DNA of 7,207 bases from an uncultured Oscillospiraceae bacterium (GCA_900554165.1 USGR01000044.1:1-7207); one strand, 5' to 3'; counted from the stretch's first letter, positions 1-7,020 are shown. Translations and numbers: made by a program. The notes: generated by a model from the sequence alone, not told the origin.

Positions 1-78
1 GATAATGCTTGTCTATATAAATAAAGTAAATGAAAATATGTCAAAGCATAATTTATTCAATTTTAGTTAATATTTTGC

Positions 79-87
79 TGTTATACT
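79..87 (+). promoter_or_regulatory. Candidate extended -10 promoter for the ABC transporter gene
   Basis: The element TG-T-TATACT reads as an extended -10 box (TG at 79-80, TATACT at 82-87). There is no good -35 box at the usual spacing, which is compatible with extended -10 promoters. A start point near 94 would give a leader of about 25 nt before the ATG at 119. The surrounding 1-118 region is very AT-rich, so chance matches are likely. No operator-like inverted repeat was noticed here. Confidence 0.4.
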
Positions 88-106
88 ACTTAAGATAAAC
101 TTATTT

Positions 107-110
107 GGAG
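107..110 (+). promoter_or_regulatory. Ribosome binding site deciding the ABC gene start
   Basis: GGAG lies 8 nt before the ATG at 119 but only 2 nt before an in-frame GTG at 113. The spacing favours ATG 119 as the true start. Confidence 0.75.
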
Positions 111-118
111 ATGTGACA

Positions 119-2734
119 ATGCTAAGTCTTACTGGAATAACTAAAGAATATCAAGCCGGCAATACTAAAGTGCAGGCGCTTAAAGGCATAGATCTTCATT
201 TTCGTAAAAATGAATTTGTATGCATACTGGGTCCATCAGGCTGCGGCAAGACGACAATGCTCAACATACTCGGCGGTCTTGACCGATATACGAGCGGCGA
301 CCTTGTAATAAACGGGAAATCTACAAAAAACTTTACCGACAGGGATTGGGACACATACCGCAATCGTTCAATTGGGTTTGTATTCCAAAGCTATAATCTC
401 ATACCGCACCAGACGGTGCTTAGCAACGTCGAGCTGGCGCTTACGCTTTCGGGAGTATCAAAGGCTGAACGCCGCCGCCGTGCAATTGAGATGCTGAATA
501 AAGTAGGGCTTGGCGACCAGCTTAACAAAAAGCCGACGCAGATGTCCGGCGGACAAATGCAGCGCGTTGCTATTGCAAGGGCGCTGGTAAATAATCCAGA
601 CATACTGCTTGCTGACGAGCCTACGGGTGCGCTGGACAGCGAAACCAGTGTGCAGATTATGGAAATACTTAAGGAAATCTCCAAAGATAAGCTGATAATA
701 ATGGTCACGCACAACGGCCAGCTGGCAGAGCAGTATGCAAACAGGGTAATAAGGCTGTTGGACGGAAAAATTATCGATGATTCAAACCCCTATGAGCCGG
801 AAAAAGAAGAAAAAAGCGAGGACACTAAAAAGAAGAAGGACAAATATAAGAAACGCACATCTATGTCATTTTTTACGGCGCTGTCCCTCAGCTTTAACAA
901 TTTGCTGACGAAAAAGGCAAGGACATTTCTTACGGCTTTTGCAGGCAGTATAGGCATTATCGGCATTGCACTTATTTTATCGGTGTCAAACGGCTTCCAG
1001 ATATATATTGACCGCATGCAAGAGGATACTTTATCAAGTTACCCGCTCAGCATAACCGAGCAGACAACGGATTTATCCGCCCTTATGGAAGCGCTGGGTG
1101 CTAATAATAAAGAGGGGCATGAGGTCGAGGACGGCACGCTCTATTCCAACGATATTATGAGCAAAATGATTACTACGCTTATGGCGTCGGTGTCCAACAA
1201 CGACCTTAACAGATTTAAAACCTATATTGATGATAATTATGACAGTATAAGCAGTTATGTCAACGACATAGTATACGGCTATAATATAAATTTAAATCTA
1301 TATGACTCCGACTACAGCGACGGTGTGGTGCAGGTTAACCCTGTGACATTCCTTTACGAGATGCTTAACATAAATAATGAAACGGCGGACGAGACGGCAA
1401 ATAACATGATGATGTCCACTGAGGTATGGACGCAGATGCTTGATAATCGGGATTTGCTTAATTCGCAGTATGATGTTCTTGCCGGAACATGGCCGACGTC
1501 AAGAAACGAGGTCGTGCTTGTCGTTGACGAAAACAATGAAATAATGGATTATACACTTTATGCTCTGGGGCTTAAGAGCATGGATGAGCTCCAGGAAATG
1601 ACGGAGAAAATCCAAAACGGAGAGGAATATACTCCAACCCCTACGCAGTACAGCTATGACGACATACTCGGCAAGACATACAAGCTCGTGCTGAGCACTG
1701 ACTATTATGAGAAATCCGGCAATACGTGGACAGATAAAAGTCAGGATGAGGAATATATGAAAACCGTGCTGGACAATGCTGAAGAGATAAAAATAGTCGG
1801 CATAATACGTCCGGCAGAGGGTGTTGAAATGACGTCAATTTCCGGCTCAGTCGGCTATACGAAAGAGCTGACTGAATATATAATAAATGCTGTTAACGAG
1901 TCGGAAATAGTGAAAGAGCAAAAAGAAAATCCTGACATAGACGTATTTACCGGCAAGGAATTTGCAAAAGAAGACAAAGAAGCTGCATCTGGAACAACCG
2001 GCACAGAAGTAGATATCTCAACGCTTCCACAGGAAACACAGGCATATCTGGCAACATTGCCAGAAGATGAAAGAGCGAAAGTACTCGAGTCATATTCGCC
2101 CGTTTCAAGCTCCACCTATGAAAGCAATTTGGAAAAACTTGGTGTTGTAGATCTCGATACGCCGTCCAGTATAAATATTTACCCACGTGACTTTGATTCT
2201 AAAGAGCAGATAGAAAAGTTTATATCAGACTATAACGACAAAATTACAGCGGACGGCAATGAAGAGTATACAATAAAATATACCGACTATGTCGGCCTAA
2301 TGATGTCGTCCATAAGCACTGTTATTGATACAATCAGTTATGTACTCATCGCGTTTGTCGGCATATCGCTGGTGGTATCATCAATTATGATAGGCATTAT
2401 AACCTATGTATCGGTATTGGAGCGCACAAAGGAGATAGGAATATTAAAGAGTATAGGCGCCAGCAAAAAGGATATATCAAGAGTATTCAACGCAGAAACG
2501 CTTATAGTCGGATTTACCGCAGGAATGTTCGGTATACTTGTAAGTCTGCTGCTTACAATACCTATAAATGCAATACTTCAGTCTATTACCGGAATAGCTA
2601 ATGTCGCACAGATGCCGATAGTCGGAGCTGTTATATTAGTTCTGCTGAGCATGGCGCTCACGCTTATTGCTGGGCTTATACCATCTAAAATTGCAGCAAG
2701 AAAAGATCCGGTCGTCGCTCTAAGATCTGAATAA
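119..2734 (+). CDS. ABC exporter, ATPase fused to FtsX/MacB-type permease
   Basis: This 871-aa protein joins a LolD/MacB-like ATPase to an FtsX-family permease, so a homodimer could form a whole transporter in the cytoplasmic membrane. Residues 1-220 carry Walker A (GPSGCGKT, 38-45), the Q-loop (Q90), the ABC signature MSGGQMQR (142-149), Walker B with catalytic Glu (LLADEPTGALD, 163-173) and the switch His198. A Lys/Glu-rich linker (about 222-248) leads to the first membrane segment (about 268-290). A large, mostly hydrophilic extracellular region (about 293-732) follows, then three membrane segments (about 735-763, 793-818 and 832-856). The FtsX hallmark ERTKEIGILKSIGASK (768-783) follows the second membrane segment, and the C-terminus AARKDPVVALRSE is typical of MacB permeases. 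By family, such proteins act by mechanotransmission and export or detach peptides, antibiotics or lipoproteins, but the substrate here is unknown. No two-component system or adaptor gene is visible beside it. The ATG at 119 is preferred over GTG at 113 because of RBS spacing. Confidence 0.93.
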   Translation: MLSLTGITKEYQAGNTKVQALKGIDLHFRKNEFVCILGPSGCGKTTMLNILGGLDRYTSGDLVINGKSTKNFTDRDWDTYRNRSIGFVFQSYNLIPHQTVLSNVELALTLSGVSKAERRRRAIEMLNKVGLGDQLNKKPTQMSGGQMQRVAIARALVNNPDILLADEPTGALDSETSVQIMEILKEISKDKLIIMVTHNGQLAEQYANRVIRLLDGKIIDDSNPYEPEKEEKSEDTKKKKDKYKKRTSMSFFTALSLSFNNLLTKKARTFLTAFAGSIGIIGIALILSVSNGFQIYIDRMQEDTLSSYPLSITEQTTDLSALMEALGANNKEGHEVEDGTLYSNDIMSKMITTLMASVSNNDLNRFKTYIDDNYDSISSYVNDIVYGYNINLNLYDSDYSDGVVQVNPVTFLYEMLNINNETADETANNMMMSTEVWTQMLDNRDLLNSQYDVLAGTWPTSRNEVVLVVDENNEIMDYTLYALGLKSMDELQEMTEKIQNGEEYTPTPTQYSYDDILGKTYKLVLSTDYYEKSGNTWTDKSQDEEYMKTVLDNAEEIKIVGIIRPAEGVEMTSISGSVGYTKELTEYIINAVNESEIVKEQKENPDIDVFTGKEFAKEDKEAASGTTGTEVDISTLPQETQAYLATLPEDERAKVLESYSPVSSSTYESNLEKLGVVDLDTPSSINIYPRDFDSKEQIEKFISDYNDKITADGNEEYTIKYTDYVGLMMSSISTVIDTISYVLIAFVGISLVVSSIMIGIITYVSVLERTKEIGILKSIGASKKDISRVFNAETLIVGFTAGMFGILVSLLLTIPINAILQSITGIANVAQMPIVGAVILVLLSMALTLIAGLIPSKIAARKDPVVALRSE

Positions 2735-2804
2735 CTTAGTTTATATAAAGGGATTTTAATAATTAAATTTATATCATGTATGTTTAAACCTCAATATTGC
2801 ACAT

Positions 2805-2835
2805 AAAAAGAGGCCGCTTAGGGCGGCCTCTTTTT
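2805..2835. terminator. Bidirectional intrinsic terminator between convergent genes
   Basis: A perfect 13-bp stem has its arms at 2805-2817 and 2823-2835, with a 5-nt loop (TTAGG). The GC-rich core AGGCCGC/GCGGCCT is flanked by A5 on one side and T5 on the other, so either strand yields a stem followed by a U-tract. It ends the ABC transporter transcript (70 nt after its stop) on the plus strand. On the minus strand it ends pheST, starting 1 nt after the pheT stop codon. Confidence 0.93.
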
Positions 2836-2836
2836 A

Positions 2837-5194
2837 TTATATTTTCATATTTACATCCATTTGCTTTAGCTTGTCTATAATCTCATCCACCGACTGCTGC
2901 ACCTCTGATTTTGTGAGGGTTTTGTCAAGCGACGAGAAGCTGTATCTCAATGTTATGCTCTTCTCTTCGCCGTCATATGTGTCAATGAGCTTTACATCTT
3001 TAAGATTTTCTGTTCCCAACCATGCCGAGCTCATTTTCTCAAAGCTTACAGCCGGATTTACCACAAATGTCAAGTCTATATCTATGCCGGGGAATTTGGA
3101 GACCTCTTTATACTCCGTAACAGTCGGCTCTATGTCGCCGAAGTCATCCATATATATCTCCGCCATAGCCATGACTGCTTTCTTTCCGATTTTATCAGCA
3201 ACAGACGGATGAAGCAGTGCTATGCTGCCTATGTTCTTTTCTTTGCATAAAATATCTGCCGTATTTTTCGGATGCTGCCACTGGCGAACTTTATCCGACG
3301 GACTAAAGGCCGCCGATACGCCCTTTACGTCCCTGCACAGGAAAGAGACAATATCGCGAATTTTAAAATAAAGCTCCCGCTCACTTTTTACTGTGCTGTA
3401 AAGCACAATGCCGAGCTTCTTGCGCTCAACACACATGCCGTCGCTGCCAAGTCCCTCGACCGTCTTGCCTATCTCAAATATACCGAAATCATCGCTGAAA
3501 GCATGATTTGATGCGGTCATTGTAAGGAGCGTCGGTACTATTGTATCACGCAGCATTTCATTATCCGGCGTCATTGCGTTTATTATGCGCACGCTGCCGT
3601 TTATGCCAAGTCCTATTTCCTTTAATTTTTTCGCATCGCACCATATGTACGAATGCACTTCATGCAGCCCGAACTCGCGCACTAAAATATCTTTTACTCC
3701 CTTTTCGCTTATCTTCTGCTGCGAAAGGCGTACAGGATAAAGCGGACTTACGGTAGTCGTTATCTTAAAGTTGTCATAACCGTATATCCTTGTTATCTCC
3801 TCTATGATGTCTGCCTTTATGCTTACGTCCTTAGTGGCGCGCCATGACGGCACGGCAACGGTGAACACATCGTCCTTAAGCTCGACGCCGAAGCCAAGCG
3901 AGCGCAGCGTTTTAAGTATCTGCTCCTCTGAAATATCTATGCCGGTATACCTGTCGACATACTTTTTGTCAAACACTATAGGCTGAGCCTCAAACTTCTT
4001 AACATACACGTCGGTGAGCGAAGAGATTACCTCACAGCCGGCGTCACTGTCTTTCATGAGCTTAAGATATCGCTTTATAGCCGGAACCGTAAGCTCCGGG
4101 TCGAGGGATTTTTCATATCTCATGCTGGCGTCGGTGCGCAGGCCGAGACGTGTGGAGGTCTTTCTGACAGATACACAGTCAAAATTAGCTGATTCAAGCA
4201 GCAGCGACGTCGTGTCATCCTCTATCTCCGATGCAAGTCCGCCCATTACGCCCGCTACCGCCACCGGCTCACCGGCGCTGTATATCATAAGCGTGTTTTC
4301 ATCTATCTTGCGGCTGACCCCATCCAGCGTGTCAAAGCTGTATTCGCCGCCGGCGCGCTTTACCTCAATACTGCTGACCTTGCGCATGTCAAAAGCGTGC
4401 ATGGGCTGCGAAAGCTCCAGCATTATATAGTTTGTAAGGTCGGCGATAAAATTAATCGCACGCATGCCGCAGTAATAAAGCCTTATTCTCATGTCCACCG
4501 GACTTGTTTTGCGCGTGACGTTCTGTATCTTAAGGCCTGAATATCTGTAGGCTATGTCCTTGTCCTTTATGTCGATATCAACCTTAGGCAAATCATTGTA
4601 CTCATCTGTGTCGTACACATCAAGCTCTTTCAGCGGACGCCCCGTAAGTGCAGAAAATTCCCTCGCTATGCCGTAATGTCCCCACAAATCCGGGCGGTTG
4701 GTGAGGGATTTATTGTCCACCTCAAAGATTATGTCTTCCACGCCGTATGCCTTTTTGATGTCGGTGCCAAGCTCTATATCGTCGGTTATGTCCATTATGC
4801 CGGAATTGTCAGCGCTTATTCCAAGCTCCTGCTCCGAGCAGCACATGCCCTGCGACATGACGCCCGCCACCGGACGCGCCTCAATCTTCATTCCGCCGAC
4901 CATGCCGCCTACCGTTGCAAAGGCGGTTTTCATGCCAACTCTCACATTCGGCGCACCACATACGCAGTCAAAAATCTTTTCGCCGGCGTCCACTTTAAGC
5001 AGGTGCAGCTTTTTGGAGTCAGGGTGGTTTTCCACCGACAAAATCTTCGCCACTACCACGCCGCTTACGTCGCGGCCTTTGTATATTATGTCCTCGACTT
5101 CCGCCGTCGAAAGAGTAAAACGCTTTATAAGCTTTTCGATATCCAGCCCCGAAAGGTCTACGAAATCCTGAACCCAGTTCATTGAAACAAGCAT
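2837..5194 (-). CDS. pheT: Phenylalanine--tRNA ligase, beta subunit
   Basis: This 785-aa protein has full family length (usually about 790-800). It pairs with PheS in the cytoplasm to charge tRNA-Phe, and it provides tRNA binding and editing of mischarged Tyr-tRNA. The start MLVSMNWVQDFVDL is the usual PheT N-terminus. Residues about 40-150 form the EMAP-like OB-fold tRNA-binding domain (NHPDSKKLHLLKVDAG near 56-71; GVMSQGMCCSEQELGI near 111-126). The B3/B4 editing domain (about 210-380) keeps PMHAFD (264-269), VMGG (316-319) and LLESANFD (332-339), which by alignment from memory carry the editing-site His and Glu of the E. coli enzyme. B5 (about 405-475) ends in DIIEEITRIYGYDN. A catalytic-like core (about 485-680) follows, then the C-terminal FDX-ACB anticodon-binding fold (about 694-785, from SKFPGIDIDLTFVV). 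GAGG at 5206-5209 is an RBS with a somewhat long 11-nt spacer. The gene is co-transcribed 20 nt downstream of pheS, and nothing suggests inactivation. Confidence 0.97.
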   Translation of the reverse strand: MLVSMNWVQDFVDLSGLDIEKLIKRFTLSTAEVEDIIYKGRDVSGVVVAKILSVENHPDSKKLHLLKVDAGEKIFDCVCGAPNVRVGMKTAFATVGGMVGGMKIEARPVAGVMSQGMCCSEQELGISADNSGIMDITDDIELGTDIKKAYGVEDIIFEVDNKSLTNRPDLWGHYGIAREFSALTGRPLKELDVYDTDEYNDLPKVDIDIKDKDIAYRYSGLKIQNVTRKTSPVDMRIRLYYCGMRAINFIADLTNYIMLELSQPMHAFDMRKVSSIEVKRAGGEYSFDTLDGVSRKIDENTLMIYSAGEPVAVAGVMGGLASEIEDDTTSLLLESANFDCVSVRKTSTRLGLRTDASMRYEKSLDPELTVPAIKRYLKLMKDSDAGCEVISSLTDVYVKKFEAQPIVFDKKYVDRYTGIDISEEQILKTLRSLGFGVELKDDVFTVAVPSWRATKDVSIKADIIEEITRIYGYDNFKITTTVSPLYPVRLSQQKISEKGVKDILVREFGLHEVHSYIWCDAKKLKEIGLGINGSVRIINAMTPDNEMLRDTIVPTLLTMTASNHAFSDDFGIFEIGKTVEGLGSDGMCVERKKLGIVLYSTVKSERELYFKIRDIVSFLCRDVKGVSAAFSPSDKVRQWQHPKNTADILCKEKNIGSIALLHPSVADKIGKKAVMAMAEIYMDDFGDIEPTVTEYKEVSKFPGIDIDLTFVVNPAVSFEKMSSAWLGTENLKDVKLIDTYDGEEKSITLRYSFSSLDKTLTKSEVQQSVDEIIDKLKQMDVNMKI

Positions 5195-5214
5195 TATTTA
5201 TCCATCCTCACACA

Positions 5215-6243
5215 TTATATATTGGTAAACTGCGACAGCGCCTTAAGGTTGCCGGAGTTAAAGTCGCGTATATCCTTAACGCCATATTTCATCATGGCCA
5301 GACGCGTCAGTCCAAGTCCGAAAGCAAAGCCGGTATATTCCTCACTGTCAATACCGCCGTATTCCAGCACCTTTGGGTGAATCATGCCGCAGGGGCAAAG
5401 CTCCAGCCAGCCGGAGTTCTTGCAGGAGGGGCAGCCCTCGCCGCCGCAGATTAGGCAGTTGATGTCAAGCTCAAAGCCCGGCTCAACAAACGGGAAAAAT
5501 CCGGGGCGCAGCCTTACATTTACCTCGCGCTTGAAAACCTCCGTAAGCATGGTTTTCATAAAGTAGATAAGGTTCGATATTGATATATCCTTGTCTATCA
5601 TGATGCCCTCCATCTGGAAGAAAGTGTTTTCGTGGGAAGCATCAGTAGACTCATTTCTAAAACATCTGCCGGGGAAAATGGCCCTCAGCGGCGCGCCGTA
5701 CTTGCGCATAATAAAATTCTGCGCAGCAGATGTGTGCGTCTTGAGCAGCTGGCCGTTCTCTATATAATAAGTATCCTGCATGTCCCTTGCCGGGTGGTGC
5801 TTTGGTATGTTAAGCGCCTCAAAGCAGTGATAATCATCTACTATTTCGTCATAATCTTCTATTGTAAATCCCATGCTGAGGAATATCTCCTCCACCTCAC
5901 GCTGGATAATGGTTATTGGGTGGTATGAACCCTGCGTAAAGTCCGGCGGCAAAGTAACGTCAAACCGCTCCGACTCGTTGATTTTCTTTAAAAGCTGCTC
6001 TTCCTTGATTTCCTCAGTCCGCTGTGCAATCTGCCGCTCAATGTCGGACTTTAGAATATTGACGCTTTTGCCCACCTCTTTTCTTTCCTCGTGGCTTAAG
6101 GATTTCATGCCCTGTAAAATCTCCGTCACAAATCCCTTTTTACCGAGATAGGCAATGCGGATATTCTCCACCGCCTGAGAGTCGGCCGCCTTTTCTATAT
6201 CCTGCTTAAAGCGGGATACAAGCTCCTCAATTTTTTGCTGCAT
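5215..6243 (-). CDS. pheS: Phenylalanine--tRNA ligase, alpha subunit
   Basis: This 342-aa class II synthetase subunit is full length for the family. It activates Phe with ATP and transfers it to tRNA-Phe within the alpha2-beta2 enzyme. Residues 1-90 form the N-terminal helical, probably coiled-coil, tRNA-contacting arm. The catalytic domain includes GSYHPIT (105-111), HPARDMQDTYY (150-160), THTSAAQ (169-175), motif 2 PGRCFRNESTDASHENTFFQ (191-210) and motif 3 GFAFGLGLTRLAMMKYG (305-321), with Ala307 in the FAFG segment of the Phe pocket. Six cysteines (263, 266, 271, 274, 283, 285) form a CxxC-x4-CxxC-x8-CxC cluster. A CGGxGCxxC-type segment is usual, but the CPCGMIHP part differs from the common GAGMVHP form. 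The ATG at 6243 is chosen because GGAAGGA sits 9 nt upstream and MQQKIEELVSRF is a normal N-terminus. A TTG 17 codons upstream would add residues that read through this RBS. pheT follows after 20 nt. Confidence 0.97.
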   Translation of the reverse strand: MQQKIEELVSRFKQDIEKAADSQAVENIRIAYLGKKGFVTEILQGMKSLSHEERKEVGKSVNILKSDIERQIAQRTEEIKEEQLLKKINESERFDVTLPPDFTQGSYHPITIIQREVEEIFLSMGFTIEDYDEIVDDYHCFEALNIPKHHPARDMQDTYYIENGQLLKTHTSAAQNFIMRKYGAPLRAIFPGRCFRNESTDASHENTFFQMEGIMIDKDISISNLIYFMKTMLTEVFKREVNVRLRPGFFPFVEPGFELDINCLICGGEGCPSCKNSGWLELCPCGMIHPKVLEYGGIDSEEYTGFAFGLGLTRLAMMKYGVKDIRDFNSGNLKALSQFTNI

Positions 6244-6252
6244 AAATATTCG

Positions 6253-6259
6253 TCCTTCC
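6253..6259 (-). promoter_or_regulatory. Ribosome binding site deciding the pheS start
   Basis: GGAAGGA on the minus strand sits 9 nt before the ATG at 6243. It fixes the start and argues against the upstream in-frame TTG at 6294. Confidence 0.85.
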
Positions 6260-6301
6260 GCGTTAAATAATGGGCAATACCCAAATTCAAACAAACGGCC
6301 G

Positions 6302-6341
6302 TCGGTGGGTGCGCCTGAAAATCAACAGGCTTGTCCGCCGA
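6302..6341 (-). repeat. Extended hairpin in the pheS leader with competing pairing
   Basis: The outer arms 6335-6341 and 6302-6308 pair with one C-A mismatch. The inner arms 6326-6330 and 6313-6317 pair perfectly (GCCTG/CAGGC) around an 8-nt loop. The inner 5' arm also belongs to CCTGTT (6324-6329), which can instead pair with AACAGG at 6349-6354, so two exclusive folds are possible. Confidence 0.55.
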
Positions 6342-6392
6342 TAAGTGCCCTGTTAAGAGATATTTTTACGGCCGTGGCTATATATTCACAAA

Positions 6393-6415
6393 GCAGCACC
6401 GCCTCAGCGGCCTGC
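6393..6415 (-). repeat. 5' hairpin of the pheS leader
   Basis: On the minus strand GCAG pairs with CTGC and CCGC with GCGG around a TGAG tetraloop, with a G on one side and TG on the other unpaired between the two helices. It starts only a few nucleotides after the predicted transcription start. Confidence 0.6.
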
Positions 6416-6423
6416 ACCTATTT

Positions 6424-6452
6424 ATTATACTTTATAAAAAATGAGATATCAA
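6424..6452 (-). promoter_or_regulatory. Sigma-A promoter of the pheST operon
   Basis: On the minus strand TTGATA (6447-6452) and a perfect TATAAT (6424-6429) are separated by the ideal 17 nt. The expected start point is near 6417-6419, giving a leader of about 175 nt before pheS. This is the best promoter match in the window. Confidence 0.85.
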
Positions 6453-6895
6453 CACCAATATCAAATCAAATATGGTAAATTTGCTACAGATTTTCGCCTA
6501 TTGCATATAATAATTTCATACCCATAAATTTCCCCACAGCCTGAGAGCGGTTTGCATAAAATCAGCAAGACCATGCTCACTTAAGCGTCCTGCCCCGGTT
6601 AGCTTGATTTATTAATGTTTTCTGCCGATTTAATCTTGAAATAATAATGAAATATTGCCTGCATTTAATTTACTGCTCGCCGTATAAATTCAATATCATC
6701 TTATCGCTTTTTTAGCAGCGGATGCAGCAAGTAATACCATTTGCCTTGCGGCGGACAAAATCTTATCTCTTGCTTACTTATTCCATAATGCGCCCTATCT
6801 TTAGGCTTATATACTGAAAAACACATATTATAAGACGACCCGCAATAAATTTTTAAAACAATAAATATTGCGCGGTAAATTATAAAACGCATTTA
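6453..6895. other. AT-rich intergenic region without a convincing gene
   Basis: About 440 nt between the pheST promoter and the terminator of the next gene hold no convincing gene. A 63-codon minus-strand ORF (6701-6892) is present. It lacks a ribosome binding site, starts just after an in-frame stop and terminator, and has an unrecognised sequence. A 38-codon minus-strand ORF in the 6460-6575 part is equally unsupported. A short inverted repeat (6841-6872) lies here. No tRNA, transposase remnant or riboswitch was recognised. Confidence 0.6.
6841..6872. repeat. Inverted repeat CGCAATA/TATTGCG with nested direct repeat
   Basis: CGCAATA (6841-6847) and TATTGCG (6866-6872) form a perfect 7-bp inverted repeat 18 nt apart. 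The octamer CAATAAAT also occurs twice inside it as a direct repeat. The region is AT-rich and no gene start lies close by, so this may be chance. Confidence 0.35.
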
Positions 6896-6935
6896 TACAA
6901 AAATACATCCGGCAGCAAATTCTGCTGCCGGATGT
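6896..6935 (-). terminator. Intrinsic terminator of the small HTH gene transcript
   Basis: A perfect 13-bp stem (arms 6905-6917 and 6923-6935, core CCGGCAGC) encloses a 5-nt loop. On the minus strand it is followed by ATTTTTGT, a good U-tract. On the plus strand the sequence after the stem has no T-run, so it acts for leftward transcription, ending the message from 7200 about 85 nt after its stop codon. Confidence 0.85.
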
Positions 6936-6967
6936 CTCCAAACATATACAAATTGCGCCTGTTTACA

Positions 6968-7009
6968 AGCTAACGAGTATTATAAGCCTACGCTCACCTC
7001 GTTTGGGCT
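6968..7009. repeat. Imperfect stem-loop in the 3' untranslated region of the small HTH gene
   Basis: AACGAG (6972-6977) pairs with CTCGTT (6998-7003), extended by AGC (6968-6970) with GCT (7007-7009) across a 1x3 internal loop. A small inner AGC/GCT pairing is possible. It lies between the stop codon and the terminator. It has no U-tract and is not a recognised RNA family. Confidence 0.35.
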
Positions 7010-7020
7010 AAATATAAAAT

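Larger units (their letters stand above)
6244..6419 (-). ncRNA. Structured 5' leader of pheST, class not recognised
   Basis: This stretch lies between a near-consensus promoter and pheS and would be transcribed as a leader of about 175 nt. Several stems are visible on the RNA strand. Near the 5' end is a hairpin (6393-6415) with GCAG/CTGC and CCGC/GCGG helices around a TGAG loop. An extended hairpin (6302-6341) has a 7-bp outer helix with one mismatch, a 4x4 internal loop and a 5-bp GCCTG/CAGGC inner helix. Two copies of the palindrome ACGGCCGT (6368-6375 and 6295-6302) can pair over a long range. GGTGC at the 5' end can pair with GCACC at 6308-6312. The T-box sequence AGGGTGGNACCGCG is absent and no Phe-rich leader peptide is seen. 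It may regulate pheST cis-fashion or be a separate small RNA. It does not fold as an obvious 6S-type rod. Function is inferred only. Confidence 0.5.

Noticed and set aside
113..118. GTG at 113 as start of the ABC transporter
   Set aside because: It lies only 2 nt from GGAG, while the ATG at 119 has an 8-nt spacing.
4676..5185. Long plus-strand frames (up to 169 codons) opposite pheT
   Set aside because: They are antisense shadows of a strongly supported, full-length pheT, with no RBS and no recognisable domains.
6244..6294. 17-residue N-terminal extension of PheS from a TTG codon
   Set aside because: The extension reads through the good GGAAGGA site 9 nt before the ATG at 6243, and the ATG gives a normal PheS N-terminus and length.
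6340..6400. Leader peptide attenuator like pheM
   Set aside because: A 25-codon GTG frame exists here (MLLCEYIATAVK...), but it has no phenylalanine codon and its GAGG is only 2 nt before the start.
6244..6419. T-box riboswitch controlling pheST
   Set aside because: The antiterminator consensus AGGGTGGNACCGCG and a TGGT bulge are not present, and there is no stem followed by a U-tract before pheS.
6244..6419. 6S RNA or signal recognition particle RNA
   Set aside because: No long rod with a central bubble can be drawn, and the conserved GGTCAGGTCCGGAAGGAAGCA-like core of SRP RNA is absent.
6841..6872. Terminal inverted repeats of a mobile element
   Set aside because: The arms are only 7 bp and 18 nt apart, with no transposase and no target-site duplication.
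6701..6892. 63-codon minus-strand ORF as a real gene
   Set aside because: It has no RBS, starts immediately after an in-frame stop beside a terminator, has unusual composition, and matches nothing I recognise.
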